The notes beneath the pieces were generated by a model that was given only the letters and a program-made list of their open reading frames with translations, ran no database searches and had not been told where the DNA came from. Both the position numbers and the translations under genes were made by a program. Below are positions 40,027-49,118 of a stretch of 64,000 nt of DNA, piece after piece. Numbering within the stretch: position 1 is the first letter of the stretch; each line of letters opens with the position of its first letter. The DNA comes from CAIWHR01 sp963734055 (lineage in GTDB: Bacteria; Pseudomonadota; Gammaproteobacteria; Burkholderiales; Casimicrobiaceae): the NCBI GenBank assembly GCA_963734055.1, contig CAVTFQ010000007.1:310001-374000 (forward strand), in the 5' to 3' direction.

Positions 40027-41237
40027 CGCACCGTCCGACATCGCTGCTGCTCAATGCGGCGCACGCCCTTGACCACATGTTCCTGCTCGTGTTCGCGACG
40101 GCGGTCGGCGCGATCGCCGCGGATTTCGGGATCGCGCGCTGGGAAGACCTGATGCCGTTCGGCGTCGGCGCGTTCGCGCTGTTCGGATTGGGCTCGCTGC
40201 CCGCGGGACGACTGGGCGACCACTGGGGCCGCCGGCGCATGATGCTGGTGTTCTTCTTCGGCATGGGCGCGTCGATGCTCCTGGTCGCGGCGACGACAGG
40301 CCCCTGGCAGCTCGCGGTCGCGCTCACGCTCATGGGCGCGTTCTCGTCGATCTACCACCCGGTCGGCATTCCGCTGCTCGTGCGGGGCGCCGCCCGTCCG
40401 GGGCTCACGATCGGGATCAACGGCCTCGCCGGGAATCTCGGCGTCGCGCTGGCCGCCATCACCACCGGCGTGCTCGTGAAGTACGCCGGGTGGCGGGCCG
40501 CGTTCGCCGTGCCCGCGCTCGTGGCTTTTGCCGCCGGGACGGCGTTTGCGCTGGTCGCGCCGGACGAGCCGCTGCCGCCGGCGCGACGGGTGGCGACGCA
40601 GGACGAGCTTCCCGCGGGGCTGCTCGCCCGGGTCTTCGCCGTGATCACCGTCGCCTCGGTCGCGTCCGGCCTCCTCTTCAACTTCACGACCAACGGCAAC
40701 GGCGAGCTCATGCGCGAGCGGATGGCAGCGATCACCGCCGACCCCGCACTTCTCGGTGCGCTGCTGGCACTCGTCTACGTGGTGGGCTCGTTCGCGCAGG
40801 TCATCGTCGGATCGCTGATCGACCGGGTGCCGCTGAAGCGTCTTTACCTCGGCATCGTCGCCTGCCAGGTGCCGCTGTTCGCGCTCGCCGCATCGGCGGA
40901 GGGATGGGCGCTCTACGCGCTGATGATTGCGTTCATGGTGGCCGTGTTCGGCGCGATTCCATTCACCGACGCGCTGATCGTCCGCTACGTCGACGACCGG
41001 ATGCGCTCGCGCGTTTCGGGGATGCGCCTCACCGTCGCCTTCGGCGTGAGCTCGCTCGCCGTGTGGGCGCTGGGGCCCGTGGTCAAGGCGGCCGGATTCG
41101 GAGCATTGCTGCTCGCGATGACCGTGATCGCGGCGGCCGCGTGCGTCGCGGTGGCGCTTCTGCCGGGCGGTGCGCCGTCGAAGGGGTCAGAGGCTACCGG
41201 CGACGCCCGGCCGCGAGCGCCTCGCGCAGCGCGTTGA
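40023..41237 (+). CDS. MFS transporter, candidate for sulfolactate or sulfite transport
   Basis: 404 residues with about 12 hydrophobic segments and the MFS loop signature GRLGDHWGRRRMML between the second and third. It begins MTHRPTSLLLNAAHALDHM. The ATG overlaps the comC stop (ATGA), so it is the last gene of the sulfolactate operon. Transport of sulfolactate, or of another intermediate, is inferred from that link only; sulfolactate loci I know of use other transporter types. The last 44 bases overlap the convergent inositol-monophosphatase gene, and the final residues are a disordered Arg/Ala-rich tail. Confidence 0.85.
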   Translation: MTHRPTSLLLNAAHALDHMFLLVFATAVGAIAADFGIARWEDLMPFGVGAFALFGLGSLPAGRLGDHWGRRRMMLVFFFGMGASMLLVAATTGPWQLAVALTLMGAFSSIYHPVGIPLLVRGAARPGLTIGINGLAGNLGVALAAITTGVLVKYAGWRAAFAVPALVAFAAGTAFALVAPDEPLPPARRVATQDELPAGLLARVFAVITVASVASGLLFNFTTNGNGELMRERMAAITADPALLGALLALVYVVGSFAQVIVGSLIDRVPLKRLYLGIVACQVPLFALAASAEGWALYALMIAFMVAVFGAIPFTDALIVRYVDDRMRSRVSGMRLTVAFGVSSLAVWALGPVVKAAGFGALLLAMTVIAAAACVAVALLPGGAPSKGSEATGDARPRAPRAAR

Positions 41238-41997
41238 ACACGCCCGGCGCGGCGGCGATGACTTCGCTCGCGCGGAGGAAATCGGTGCCCCCGGCGAAAT
41301 CGCCGACCCGGCCGCCGGCTTCCTTGATGAGCAGGGCGCCCGGCGCCACGTCCCACGGCTTGAGCGTCGTCACCCAGAACCCGTCGAGCCGGCCCGACGC
41401 GACGTAGGCGAGATCCAGTGCCGCCGATCCCGCGCGGCGTACTCCCGCGGCGCGGCCCATCACCGTTCCGAGCAGCGGCAGGTAGTCCTGGAAATGCGGG
41501 TTCTTGCGGTCCGGAAAGACCGTGCCGAGCAGCGCCTGGTCGAGCCCCATGCAGCTCGACACGCGGATCGGCGCGCCGTTCAGCTGCGCGCCCTTGCCCC
41601 GGATCGCCGTGTAGAGCTCGTCGCGCACCGGATCGAGGACCACGGCGTGCGTGATCTCGGTCCCGTGCGCGAGCGCGATCGACACCGCGAAGTACGGATA
41701 GCCGCGGGCGAAATTCGCGCTGCCGTCGAGCGGATCCACGATCCACTTGAAACCCGCTCCGTCGCGCGCGCCATCGATGTGGCCCGACTCCTCGCCCAGG
41801 ACGGCGTGCTCCGGAAACGCGGCGCGGACGGTGGCGACGATCGCGTCTTCGGCCTCGTTGTCGGCGGCGGTGACGATGTTCGCGTGTTCCTTGGCGTGCG
41901 CCGGCAGCCGCTTCAGGTCACGCGCGGCGTCGACGATCACCGAGCCCGCGCGGCGGGCGGCGCGAACGGCGACGGCAAGGACGGGATCGTTGATCAT
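41194..41997 (-). CDS. suhB: Inositol-1-monophosphatase family protein (SuhB)
   Basis: 267 residues. Magnesium-dependent phosphatase; in E. coli SuhB also acts in rRNA transcription complexes. The metal site is complete: EESGHIDG near residue 70, WIVDPLDGSANFARG near residue 85, and WDVAPGALLIKEAGG near residue 210. The ATG is at 41997. The 3' end overlaps the MFS gene tail to tail. Confidence 0.93.
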   Translation of the reverse strand: MINDPVLAVAVRAARRAGSVIVDAARDLKRLPAHAKEHANIVTAADNEAEDAIVATVRAAFPEHAVLGEESGHIDGARDGAGFKWIVDPLDGSANFARGYPYFAVSIALAHGTEITHAVVLDPVRDELYTAIRGKGAQLNGAPIRVSSCMGLDQALLGTVFPDRKNPHFQDYLPLLGTVMGRAAGVRRAGSAALDLAYVASGRLDGFWVTTLKPWDVAPGALLIKEAGGRVGDFAGGTDFLRASEVIAAAPGVFNALREALAAGRRR

Positions 41998-42052
41998 CCG
42001 ACAGGGTACGCGCGAGTCCGCTCGCCGATCATTCTAACTGGCCGGCGCCCCG

Positions 42053-43678
42053 TTACCCGACCTTCATGCGCAGCATCATCCCGCCGTCCTCGTGCTCGAA
42101 ATTGTGGCAGTGGAACATCCAGGTCTGCGCGCCGGGAAACGGATGCCGGAAATCGATCGCGATACGCACGGATTCTCCGGGCCACACGAGCACCGTGTCC
42201 TTCCAGCCGAGGTCCGTTGCAAGGCGGCCCTTCGCGTCGACAACGAGCGGTCCGAGCTGATCGGGGCTCGTCTCGCGCTCGAGCACCCGGAACCGGAAGC
42301 CGTGCAGATGCATCGCGTGCGGCATGCTCGTGTGGTAGTTGCGCAGCAGCCATGTCTCGGTCGCATCGCGGGGAACCTCGATCGGGGTCTCGTCCATCGC
42401 GAATACGCGGTCGTTGATGCGCCAGCGTCCTTTTGCGAAGCCGAACCGGAACGAGCGCTCGCGCGCCGCGGCATCGGCCTGGACTTCCGGGAGCGACGAC
42501 AGGGCCGCCGGGATCACCGTGTGCGCAGCCACGCGCTCGCGCACTTTGAGGGTGAGGAGCCGCCGGGGCGCGCCCTCGGGCCAGGGTGCGGCAGCGCTGG
42601 CCGACGTCGGCGGGCTCCCCGGTCGCGCGCCGTGCGCGTGGGCTGGCTGACTCGAGGCGTCGGTCGCGCGTGTGCCGGATCCCGGCGCTTCGGAGTGCAT
42701 CGGATCGAATGCGCGCGATTCGAGCACGATGGCGTCGCCCAGGTGCATTCTTGAGAGGTCGACGAGGACGTCGATCCGCTCGGCCGACGAGATGAAGCAC
42801 TCGGCACAGCGGATCGGCGCCGCGAGCAGGCCGCCGTCGGTGCCGAGCAGCGTGAAAGGAACAGGTCGGCCGGCCGCGTCAGCGAATCCGAGTCGGTAGC
42901 TGCGCGCGTTGGAGGCATTCAGGATGCGGAACCGGTACGCACGCGTCGCGACGTCGAGATGCACCGCTGCGCCGCCATTGACCGTCGCGATGTCGCCCAG
43001 GAAGCCGTGGTGCAGGTCGGGGGCGTCCGGCGCATAGGGGGCGCCCGGGCGGCGATCCTGCAGCACGAGCGGAATGTCGGTGCGACCCCAGGCGAGGCCG
43101 AGCGCCGCACGGAGCGCGCGGTCGTCCGCGTCGTCGATCACGATAAGCCCGAACAGACCGCGGTATGTCTGGCCGGCGCTCAGCCCGTGCGGATGCGGGT
43201 GGTACCAGTACAGCCCCGAGCGCGCGCGAACCTCGAAGTCGTACGCATGGCGCCCGGAGGGCGGCACGAGGGTGATGCCGGCGCCGTCGTTCGCGGTGTC
43301 GACCTGCAGACCGTGCCAGTGGACGATCGTCGGCTCGTCGAGCGCGTTCGCGAGCACGAGCCGCGCGCGCTGGCCGGATTCGAACGCCAGCGTCGGATTG
43401 CGAAAGGTCCTGCCGCGATGCGGCGCCGCGAAGGCCTCCGGCCATGGCGCGTCGGGCGTGGCGCTCGCCGTCGTCGTGAGCGCGACCGTCGCCGCGCCGG
43501 GCGCAAGGCGACCGAGCCAGCCGTCCTCGCCCGGCACCAGCAGTCGCGTGCCTTCCGGCGGACCGCACCGGTCCGGCGCGGCCACGTGCTCGGACAGCGC
43601 GCGCGGCGCGAATGCGGCGCAGCCGAGCGCCGCAGCTTGCGCGAGCAGGGCGCGGCGGCGGAGAGAGCGGATCTGCAT
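42053..43678 (-). CDS. Multicopper oxidase (CueO/laccase-like), exported
   Basis: 541 residues with three cupredoxin domains. The N-terminus SLRRRALLAQAAALGCAAFAP looks like a Tat signal, as expected for a folded copper enzyme. All four copper-ligand motifs are present: HWHGL, YWYHPHPHG, MPHAMHLHGF and HCHNFEHEDGGM with the type 1 methionine. A His/Met/Ser-rich stretch around residues 325-375 recalls the methionine-rich insert of CueO. It may oxidise Cu(I) or a phenolic substrate in the periplasm. It sits 33 bases after the TonB receptor gene, so it is the last gene of the propeller–receptor–oxidase operon. Confidence 0.92.
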   Translation of the reverse strand: MQIRSLRRRALLAQAAALGCAAFAPRALSEHVAAPDRCGPPEGTRLLVPGEDGWLGRLAPGAATVALTTTASATPDAPWPEAFAAPHRGRTFRNPTLAFESGQRARLVLANALDEPTIVHWHGLQVDTANDGAGITLVPPSGRHAYDFEVRARSGLYWYHPHPHGLSAGQTYRGLFGLIVIDDADDRALRAALGLAWGRTDIPLVLQDRRPGAPYAPDAPDLHHGFLGDIATVNGGAAVHLDVATRAYRFRILNASNARSYRLGFADAAGRPVPFTLLGTDGGLLAAPIRCAECFISSAERIDVLVDLSRMHLGDAIVLESRAFDPMHSEAPGSGTRATDASSQPAHAHGARPGSPPTSASAAAPWPEGAPRRLLTLKVRERVAAHTVIPAALSSLPEVQADAAARERSFRFGFAKGRWRINDRVFAMDETPIEVPRDATETWLLRNYHTSMPHAMHLHGFRFRVLERETSPDQLGPLVVDAKGRLATDLGWKDTVLVWPGESVRIAIDFRHPFPGAQTWMFHCHNFEHEDGGMMLRMKVG

Positions 43679-43711
43679 GCGGGGTCGCGGCCGAAAGTTG
43701 CGGGTCGGACT

Positions 43712-45970
43712 CTAGCGGTTCCCGCCGCCGCGGTCGAGGCGATACTGGAGCCCGACCCAGACGCCGAAGGTCGGCACGGGCGACCGGAACGGCTCCGGCC
43801 CCGCGAGGCTCGCGTCGAACGTGTTGCCCGGTCCGCGGAAGTAGTTGGCGCCGAGGATCCCGAAGTTCTGCGACGTCGCGTTGAACAGATTGTCGACGCG
43901 GGCGAAGAGCTGCCACTCCGGCGCGAGTTGCCAGCTCGCATCGAGCGCCGCGAGCGCATAGCCCGGCACCTTGCCGTCCGGGTCGGCGTTGTTCTCGTTG
44001 CCGCGCGCGTACTGCCAGCTCGCGGCGATGATGGAGACGCCAACCGCGAACGGCCCCTGCGCCCAGTCGACCCGAAGGCGGAACGTGCTGCCGGGCAGCC
44101 CGGGCAGGCGATTGCCGGGCTGGACCTCGATGTTGCCCAGGGCGTCGGCCGTCGCGTTGTTGGAGCTGCTTTCCGTGAAACCGGTCTCGAAGGTTGCGTC
44201 GAGACTGCTGTAGCGCGCGAGGACGCGGAAGGGACCGGAGCTCGCGCCGCCCGTGAGCTCGAGCCCCTGTCGCCGCGTGCGGCCGACATTCCTGAAGTAG
44301 CCGGCGTTCACCGCCCCGGTGCCTGCGCTCACGAACTGGATGTCGTCGGCGAGGTCCGTCCGGTAGATCGCGGCGCTGTAGAAGGCGTTCGTGCCGGCGC
44401 GGCCCCGGACGCCGACTTCGTAGGTCGTCGCGCGCACCGGCGCGAGCGGCGGATCGGCGACGAAGATGTTGGGCAGCGTGCACGGCGCGTTCGGATCCGC
44501 GCACGTGAGTTCCACGGGAGAGGGCACGCGCATGCCCTGGCTCACGCCGCCGAACACGTTGGTGCCTCCCTCGCTCGTCCAGGTCGCGCCGGCGGCCGGG
44601 TTGAACCGGCGATACGTGCCGGTTCCGTCGATCGCCGGTGCTTCGCCGCTTTCGTCGCGCGTGACGATGCGCGCCCAGTTGTAGCGGCCGGACAGCGCGA
44701 TGCTCCAGGCGGGCGACGGCGCGATCGTGTCCGCCACATAGGCACCCGCGTAGCGGTTGGTCGTCTTCACCGCCGTCTCGGGCGAGAACGGACCGACGCC
44801 GACCGTGTCGCGATCGTCGACGAAGGTCGCCGGCTGTGAGCTCTGATCGAAGTCGGTGCTGCCGGCATCGAATGCGAAACCCGCGATCAGCTGATGTTGC
44901 ACCCCCAGCCATTCACGCCCGACCGTGCCCTGCAGGGACGCGCCCCACGCCTTTGTGGTCGCGCTGGTATCGACGTTGGCGGCCTCGTACGGGTCGTCGG
45001 GGGGGCCATAGTCGCCGTTGACGTTGCTGTTGACGCCGCCGGTGCTGTATCGCCGGTAGTAGGCGTTCGCCTCGAGGAGCGTATCGTTGTCGAACGCGTG
45101 CTGCGCATTGCCGTTGACGAAGACGAGCCGGTTGTCCGTGGTGTCGGGCCAGGTGTAGGCCTGCCGCGGGTTGACGAGCATCGAGATGGGCAGCGCCTGC
45201 GTCCCCTCCAGATGATTGTCGGCGAGGCTGACCGCGAGATTGCCCTGGTTCTGACCGTCGCGGCCGTCGACCCGCGTGTAGAGGCGGCGAATGCGCGTGC
45301 CCGAGTGGTCGCGCCAGCCGTCTTCGTCGATCGACTCGAACGCGGCGAATGCGGCAACGTTGTCCGCGCGGTAGCCGCCGTCGGCGGACACCTCGAGCCG
45401 TCCGAACGAGCCGCCGGAGACCGATGCGCCGAGTCCGGAGTAACGGAAGCCGTCCTTCATCTGGATCGTCAGCGCGCCGCCCAAGGTGTTGAGGCCGAAG
45501 ATCGGGTTTGACCCCGGCAGGAGCTGCATCGACGCGACGGCGTTCCTGGGCAGGAGGTCCCAATTGACTACGTCGGCGAAGGCCTCGTTGATTCGCACGC
45601 CGTCCTGAAACACGGAGAGGCCCTGCGGCGTCCCGAGCAGCGCGGACGCGGTGAAGCCCCGGAAGCTGACGTCGGGCTGGTAGGCGCTGCCGGTCGGTGA
45701 GCCGAGCGACGCGCTGTTCGCATTGAGGTTCAGGAATTCGGCGATGCCCCCCGTGCGCTGGTGCGCGAGCTCGCCCGGGCCGAACGTCTGCACATTGGCG
45801 GGGATCCGCTCGACGGGCGTGCCGACGCCTGCCAGCGGCGCGGTCCCCACGACTTCGACGGCGCCCAGCGGGACGACCGGAGGCGATTGTGCCGCCGGCG
45901 CGGCGCTCGTCACCGCGGCCAGGATCGCGAGCGCGCCTCGCAGCGCCCAGGGCTCAGCGGATCGCGACAC
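43712..45970 (-). CDS. TonB-dependent outer membrane receptor, substrate unknown
   Basis: 752 residues. Signal peptide (ALRGALAILAAVTSAAPAAQ), then a plug domain (VEVVGTAPLAGVGTPVERIPAN; plug core FGLNTLGGALTIQMKDG near residue 165) and a C-terminal barrel ending VWVGLQYRLDRGGGNR. The last residue is not the usual aromatic; QYRL is the probable final strand. The start overlaps the beta-propeller stop by 17 bases, and a multicopper oxidase follows, so a metal or metal-chelate substrate is possible. It is not closely similar to the second receptor in this window. Confidence 0.88.
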   Translation of the reverse strand: MSRSAEPWALRGALAILAAVTSAAPAAQSPPVVPLGAVEVVGTAPLAGVGTPVERIPANVQTFGPGELAHQRTGGIAEFLNLNANSASLGSPTGSAYQPDVSFRGFTASALLGTPQGLSVFQDGVRINEAFADVVNWDLLPRNAVASMQLLPGSNPIFGLNTLGGALTIQMKDGFRYSGLGASVSGGSFGRLEVSADGGYRADNVAAFAAFESIDEDGWRDHSGTRIRRLYTRVDGRDGQNQGNLAVSLADNHLEGTQALPISMLVNPRQAYTWPDTTDNRLVFVNGNAQHAFDNDTLLEANAYYRRYSTGGVNSNVNGDYGPPDDPYEAANVDTSATTKAWGASLQGTVGREWLGVQHQLIAGFAFDAGSTDFDQSSQPATFVDDRDTVGVGPFSPETAVKTTNRYAGAYVADTIAPSPAWSIALSGRYNWARIVTRDESGEAPAIDGTGTYRRFNPAAGATWTSEGGTNVFGGVSQGMRVPSPVELTCADPNAPCTLPNIFVADPPLAPVRATTYEVGVRGRAGTNAFYSAAIYRTDLADDIQFVSAGTGAVNAGYFRNVGRTRRQGLELTGGASSGPFRVLARYSSLDATFETGFTESSSNNATADALGNIEVQPGNRLPGLPGSTFRLRVDWAQGPFAVGVSIIAASWQYARGNENNADPDGKVPGYALAALDASWQLAPEWQLFARVDNLFNATSQNFGILGANYFRGPGNTFDASLAGPEPFRSPVPTFGVWVGLQYRLDRGGGNR

Positions 45971-46904
45971 CCCAGGGCAGCTCGCCGACGGGGATCTCGG
46001 CGATCTTCGCGTTCGTGTCGGTGTCGATCACCGCGACGGCGTTCGAGCGACCGCACGCGACGTAGAGCTTCCTGCCATCCGGAGTCAACGCCATGTTCCA
46101 CGGCCGCTTGCCCACCGCGATCTTCGCGACGATCGCATTGGTCGCCGCGTCGATCACCTGCACCGTGCCTTCCCCGCCCGAGCTCACGAACACGCGCTTG
46201 CCGTCGGGATGGACGACGACGCCGTTCGAGCGCTTGCCCGCCTTGATCCGCGCGATGACCTCCTGCGTCTTCGTGTCGAGGACGTTGACGGTGTCGGCAT
46301 TCTCGGCGGCCACGTACACCCGGCTCCCGTCGGGCAGGAAGCCGATGCCGCGCGGACGGTTGCCGACGTTCACCGACTTGACCACCTCGCCCTTGGCGAC
46401 GTCGACGATGTCGACCCAATCGGCTTCCTCGGCGCTCACGTAGAGCCACTTGCCGTCGGGGCTCCAGACCGCATGCTCGGGATTCTTGCCTCGCATCTTG
46501 ACGCTCTTCGCGACTGCGAGCGCCGCCGTGTCCACGATCATCACCTGGTCGTTCTCCTCGATCGCGGCGGAAACGAAGCGGCCGTCCGGTGAAACGTAGA
46601 TGCCCTCCGGCGAGTCGCCGAGCTTCACGCGGCCGACCTCCATCCGCTTTGCGGTGTCGACGACGACCAGCGCGTTGGCCGCCTGGTCGGACAGGTATAG
46701 ACGGCTGCCGTCCGGGGACAGGGCGACGCCACGGGGCCGCTGGCCGAACCCGAGCGTCGCGACGACCCGGTCGGTCGCGGTGTCGATGACGGACACCGAA
46801 GCCGAGCCCTCGTTCGATGCATAGGCGAGCGGCGCGGCGAGCGCGGTCGGAACGATCGCGCAGGTGGCGATCACGAAGGCGAAGAGAAGGCGCAGCATAG
46901 GCAT
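45954..46904 (-). CDS. YVTN-family beta-propeller protein, exported
   Basis: 316 residues with a signal peptide (LLFAFVIATCAIVPTALA) and about seven propeller repeats of the form SVIDTATDRVVATLGFGQRPRG, then VALSPDGSRLYLS. It resembles the propeller proteins annotated as associated with PQQ-dependent catabolism, which fits the PqqU-like receptor and PQQ enzyme nearby. It lacks the residues of a PQQ dehydrogenase, so it is more likely a binding or scaffold protein in the periplasm. It is the first gene of a minus-strand operon and diverges from pqqU across 93 bases. Confidence 0.88.
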   Translation of the reverse strand: MPMLRLLFAFVIATCAIVPTALAAPLAYASNEGSASVSVIDTATDRVVATLGFGQRPRGVALSPDGSRLYLSDQAANALVVVDTAKRMEVGRVKLGDSPEGIYVSPDGRFVSAAIEENDQVMIVDTAALAVAKSVKMRGKNPEHAVWSPDGKWLYVSAEEADWVDIVDVAKGEVVKSVNVGNRPRGIGFLPDGSRVYVAAENADTVNVLDTKTQEVIARIKAGKRSNGVVVHPDGKRVFVSSGGEGTVQVIDAATNAIVAKIAVGKRPWNMALTPDGRKLYVACGRSNAVAVIDTDTNAKIAEIPVGELPWGVAIR

Positions 46905-46997
46905 GACTCGATCGAGGTGAGGTGAAGGCGAATCGGTGCGCTAGGCGATGCGCGAGGGGTCATTTATGCTACACGACTTTGCGCGCCCGCTGCCGCC

Positions 46998-49118
46998 ATG
47001 CCGCCGTCTCGTCGCCATCGTTCGCAATGTTTTGCCCAGCGCGCCGCGAGCGCGGTCGCGATCGTGGTTGCCGGCGCGACCGGCATGACCTGTGCGCAGG
47101 AACGTACCGTGCCGCGGCTCGACCCGATCGTCGTCACCGCGACGCGGAGCGACGAGCGCTCCTTCGATCTGCCGCTCGCGATCGACTCCGTGGACCGCGA
47201 CCGGATCCAGAACGGCCAGCTGCAGGTCAACCTGTCCGAATCGCTCGCGGGCATCCCCGGCATCTCGGCCCAAAACCGCTGGAACTACGCGCAGGATCTC
47301 CAGTTGTCCGTCCGGGGCTTCGGTGCGCGCGCGAACTTCGGTGTCCGCGGCATACGCCTCTATCAGGACTACATCCCGGCGACGATGCCCGACGGACAGG
47401 GTCAGACCGGCAGCTTCAGCCTCGTCTCCGCGCAGCGGATCGAGGTGCTGCGGGGGCCCTTCTCGTCGCTCTACGGCAATGCCTCGGGGGGCGTCATCTC
47501 CGTGTTCACCGAGGACGGGCCCGCGACGCCGATCGCCGGGGGACAGGTGATCGGCGGCAGCTACGCGACTTGGAACGCGATCGCGAAGGCGGAGGGTCAA
47601 TCGGGCGCGGTCAACTACGTGCTGGCGGGCAACTATTTCACGATCGACGGCTACCGCGACCACAGCCAGGCATCGCGCGAGCTCGGCAATGCGAAAATCC
47701 GCATCGACGCCTCGCCCGACACCTCGATCGTCATCGTCGCGAACGCGCTCGACCAGCCGGAGGCGGAGGACCCGCTCGGGCTCACCCGCGCGCAGTGGGA
47801 GGCGAACCCGCGCCAGGCCGACCCGGCCGCGGTGCATTTCGACACGCGCAAGACAGTGAGCCAGCGGCAGGCTGGCGCGACGGTCCTCCAGCGCCTCAGC
47901 GCCACGACCGAGCTCCGCGTGACCGGCTATGGCGGCAGCCGGACCGTGCGGCAGTTCCTCGCGCTCCCGGGCACGGGGCCGACGTCGTCCGGCGGGGTCA
48001 GCGACATCGACCGCAGCTTCGGCGGCGTCGATGGACGATTGATCTACCGCTTCCTGCTCGGCAACCGACCCGGCACCGTTACGCTCGGCGGCAATTACGA
48101 GGGTCAGCGCGACCAGAGGAAGGGCTACGTCAACGACGCCGGGATGCTGGGCGATCTCCGGCGCGACGAGACGGACACGGTCAGCAACGGTGACGGATAC
48201 GTTCAGCTCGAGCTCGCGCCGGTGGGCGCGCTGTCGGTCCTGGCCGGTTACCGGTACAGCAACGTCCGCTTCAAGACGTCCGACCACTACATCGTCACCG
48301 GGAACCCGGACGACAGCGGACAGCGCAACTACAGCCACGGCAGCCCGGTCGCCGGCGCGGTCTGGCACGTGACCGACCGGCTCAACGTCTACGGGAACTA
48401 CGGCCAGGGTTTCGAGACGCCGACGTTCATCGAGCTTGCTTACCGCCCCGTCGGCTCGGGGCTGAACCTCGCGCTGCAGCCGTCGGTCAGCGACTCGGCC
48501 GAGGTCGGACTCAAGGCGCTGATCGGGCGCGCCCAGCGTGTCAACATGGCGCTCTTCGACGTCAGGACGAAGGACGAGATCGTCGTCGACACGGCGACCG
48601 GCGGACGCACGACGTACAAGAACGCGAGCCGGACGGAGCGCAAGGGCATCGAGGCCGCGTGGCAGGGCGATCTCGGCGCCGGCTTTGCCGGCTACGCATC
48701 GTACACGTACCTGTCGGCCAAATTCACCGACCAGGCCAGCACCGGGCTGCCGCCGCAGATCGTCCCGGCCGGAGCGCGGCTGCCGGGCGTGCCCGCGACC
48801 GCCGCCTACGGCGAGCTGTCGTGGTCGCATCCGCAGGCCTATGGTCTCAACGCCGCGGTCGAGGTGCAGTACGCGGGCAAGGTCTACGTCAACGACCGCA
48901 ACACCGACGCCGCGCCGGGGTGGACCGTCGCGAACCTGCGCGTCGGCTTCGAGCAGCGCGCGGGCGCGTGGGTGTTCCGCGAGTTTGCCCGCTTGAACAA
49001 CCTGGGCGACGTCAACTACGCCGGCACGGTGATCGTCGGCGACACCAACGGCCGCTACTTCGAGCCGTCCGCAACCCGGAACTTCCTCCTCGGTCTCAGC
49101 GCCTATGTCACCTTCTGA
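46998..49118 (+). CDS. pqqU: TonB-dependent receptor PqqU (YncD), PQQ importer
   Basis: 706 residues. Signal peptide, TonB box (DPIVVTATRSD near residue 42), plug and barrel ending GLSAYVTF with a terminal aromatic. Long stretches agree with E. coli YncD/PqqU as I recall it: QNRWNYAQDLQLSVRGFGAR, YIPATMPDGQGQTGSFSLVS, VLRGPFSSLYGNASGGVISV, FDTRKTVSQRQAG, GQGFETPTFIELAYRPVGSG, DEIVVDTATGGRTTYKNASR and NGRYFEPSATRNF. YncD has been shown to import pyrroloquinoline quinone. A PQQ-dependent dehydrogenase lies 1.5 kb downstream. The cytochrome b561 start overlaps its end by 14 bases. Confidence 0.87.
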   Translation: MPPSRRHRSQCFAQRAASAVAIVVAGATGMTCAQERTVPRLDPIVVTATRSDERSFDLPLAIDSVDRDRIQNGQLQVNLSESLAGIPGISAQNRWNYAQDLQLSVRGFGARANFGVRGIRLYQDYIPATMPDGQGQTGSFSLVSAQRIEVLRGPFSSLYGNASGGVISVFTEDGPATPIAGGQVIGGSYATWNAIAKAEGQSGAVNYVLAGNYFTIDGYRDHSQASRELGNAKIRIDASPDTSIVIVANALDQPEAEDPLGLTRAQWEANPRQADPAAVHFDTRKTVSQRQAGATVLQRLSATTELRVTGYGGSRTVRQFLALPGTGPTSSGGVSDIDRSFGGVDGRLIYRFLLGNRPGTVTLGGNYEGQRDQRKGYVNDAGMLGDLRRDETDTVSNGDGYVQLELAPVGALSVLAGYRYSNVRFKTSDHYIVTGNPDDSGQRNYSHGSPVAGAVWHVTDRLNVYGNYGQGFETPTFIELAYRPVGSGLNLALQPSVSDSAEVGLKALIGRAQRVNMALFDVRTKDEIVVDTATGGRTTYKNASRTERKGIEAAWQGDLGAGFAGYASYTYLSAKFTDQASTGLPPQIVPAGARLPGVPATAAYGELSWSHPQAYGLNAAVEVQYAGKVYVNDRNTDAAPGWTVANLRVGFEQRAGAWVFREFARLNNLGDVNYAGTVIVGDTNGRYFEPSATRNFLLGLSAYVTF

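Noticed and set aside
45954..46904. Beta-propeller as a PQQ-dependent dehydrogenase
   Set aside because: At 316 residues with short YVTN repeats, it has no CC disulfide motif or catalytic aspartate of quinoproteins.
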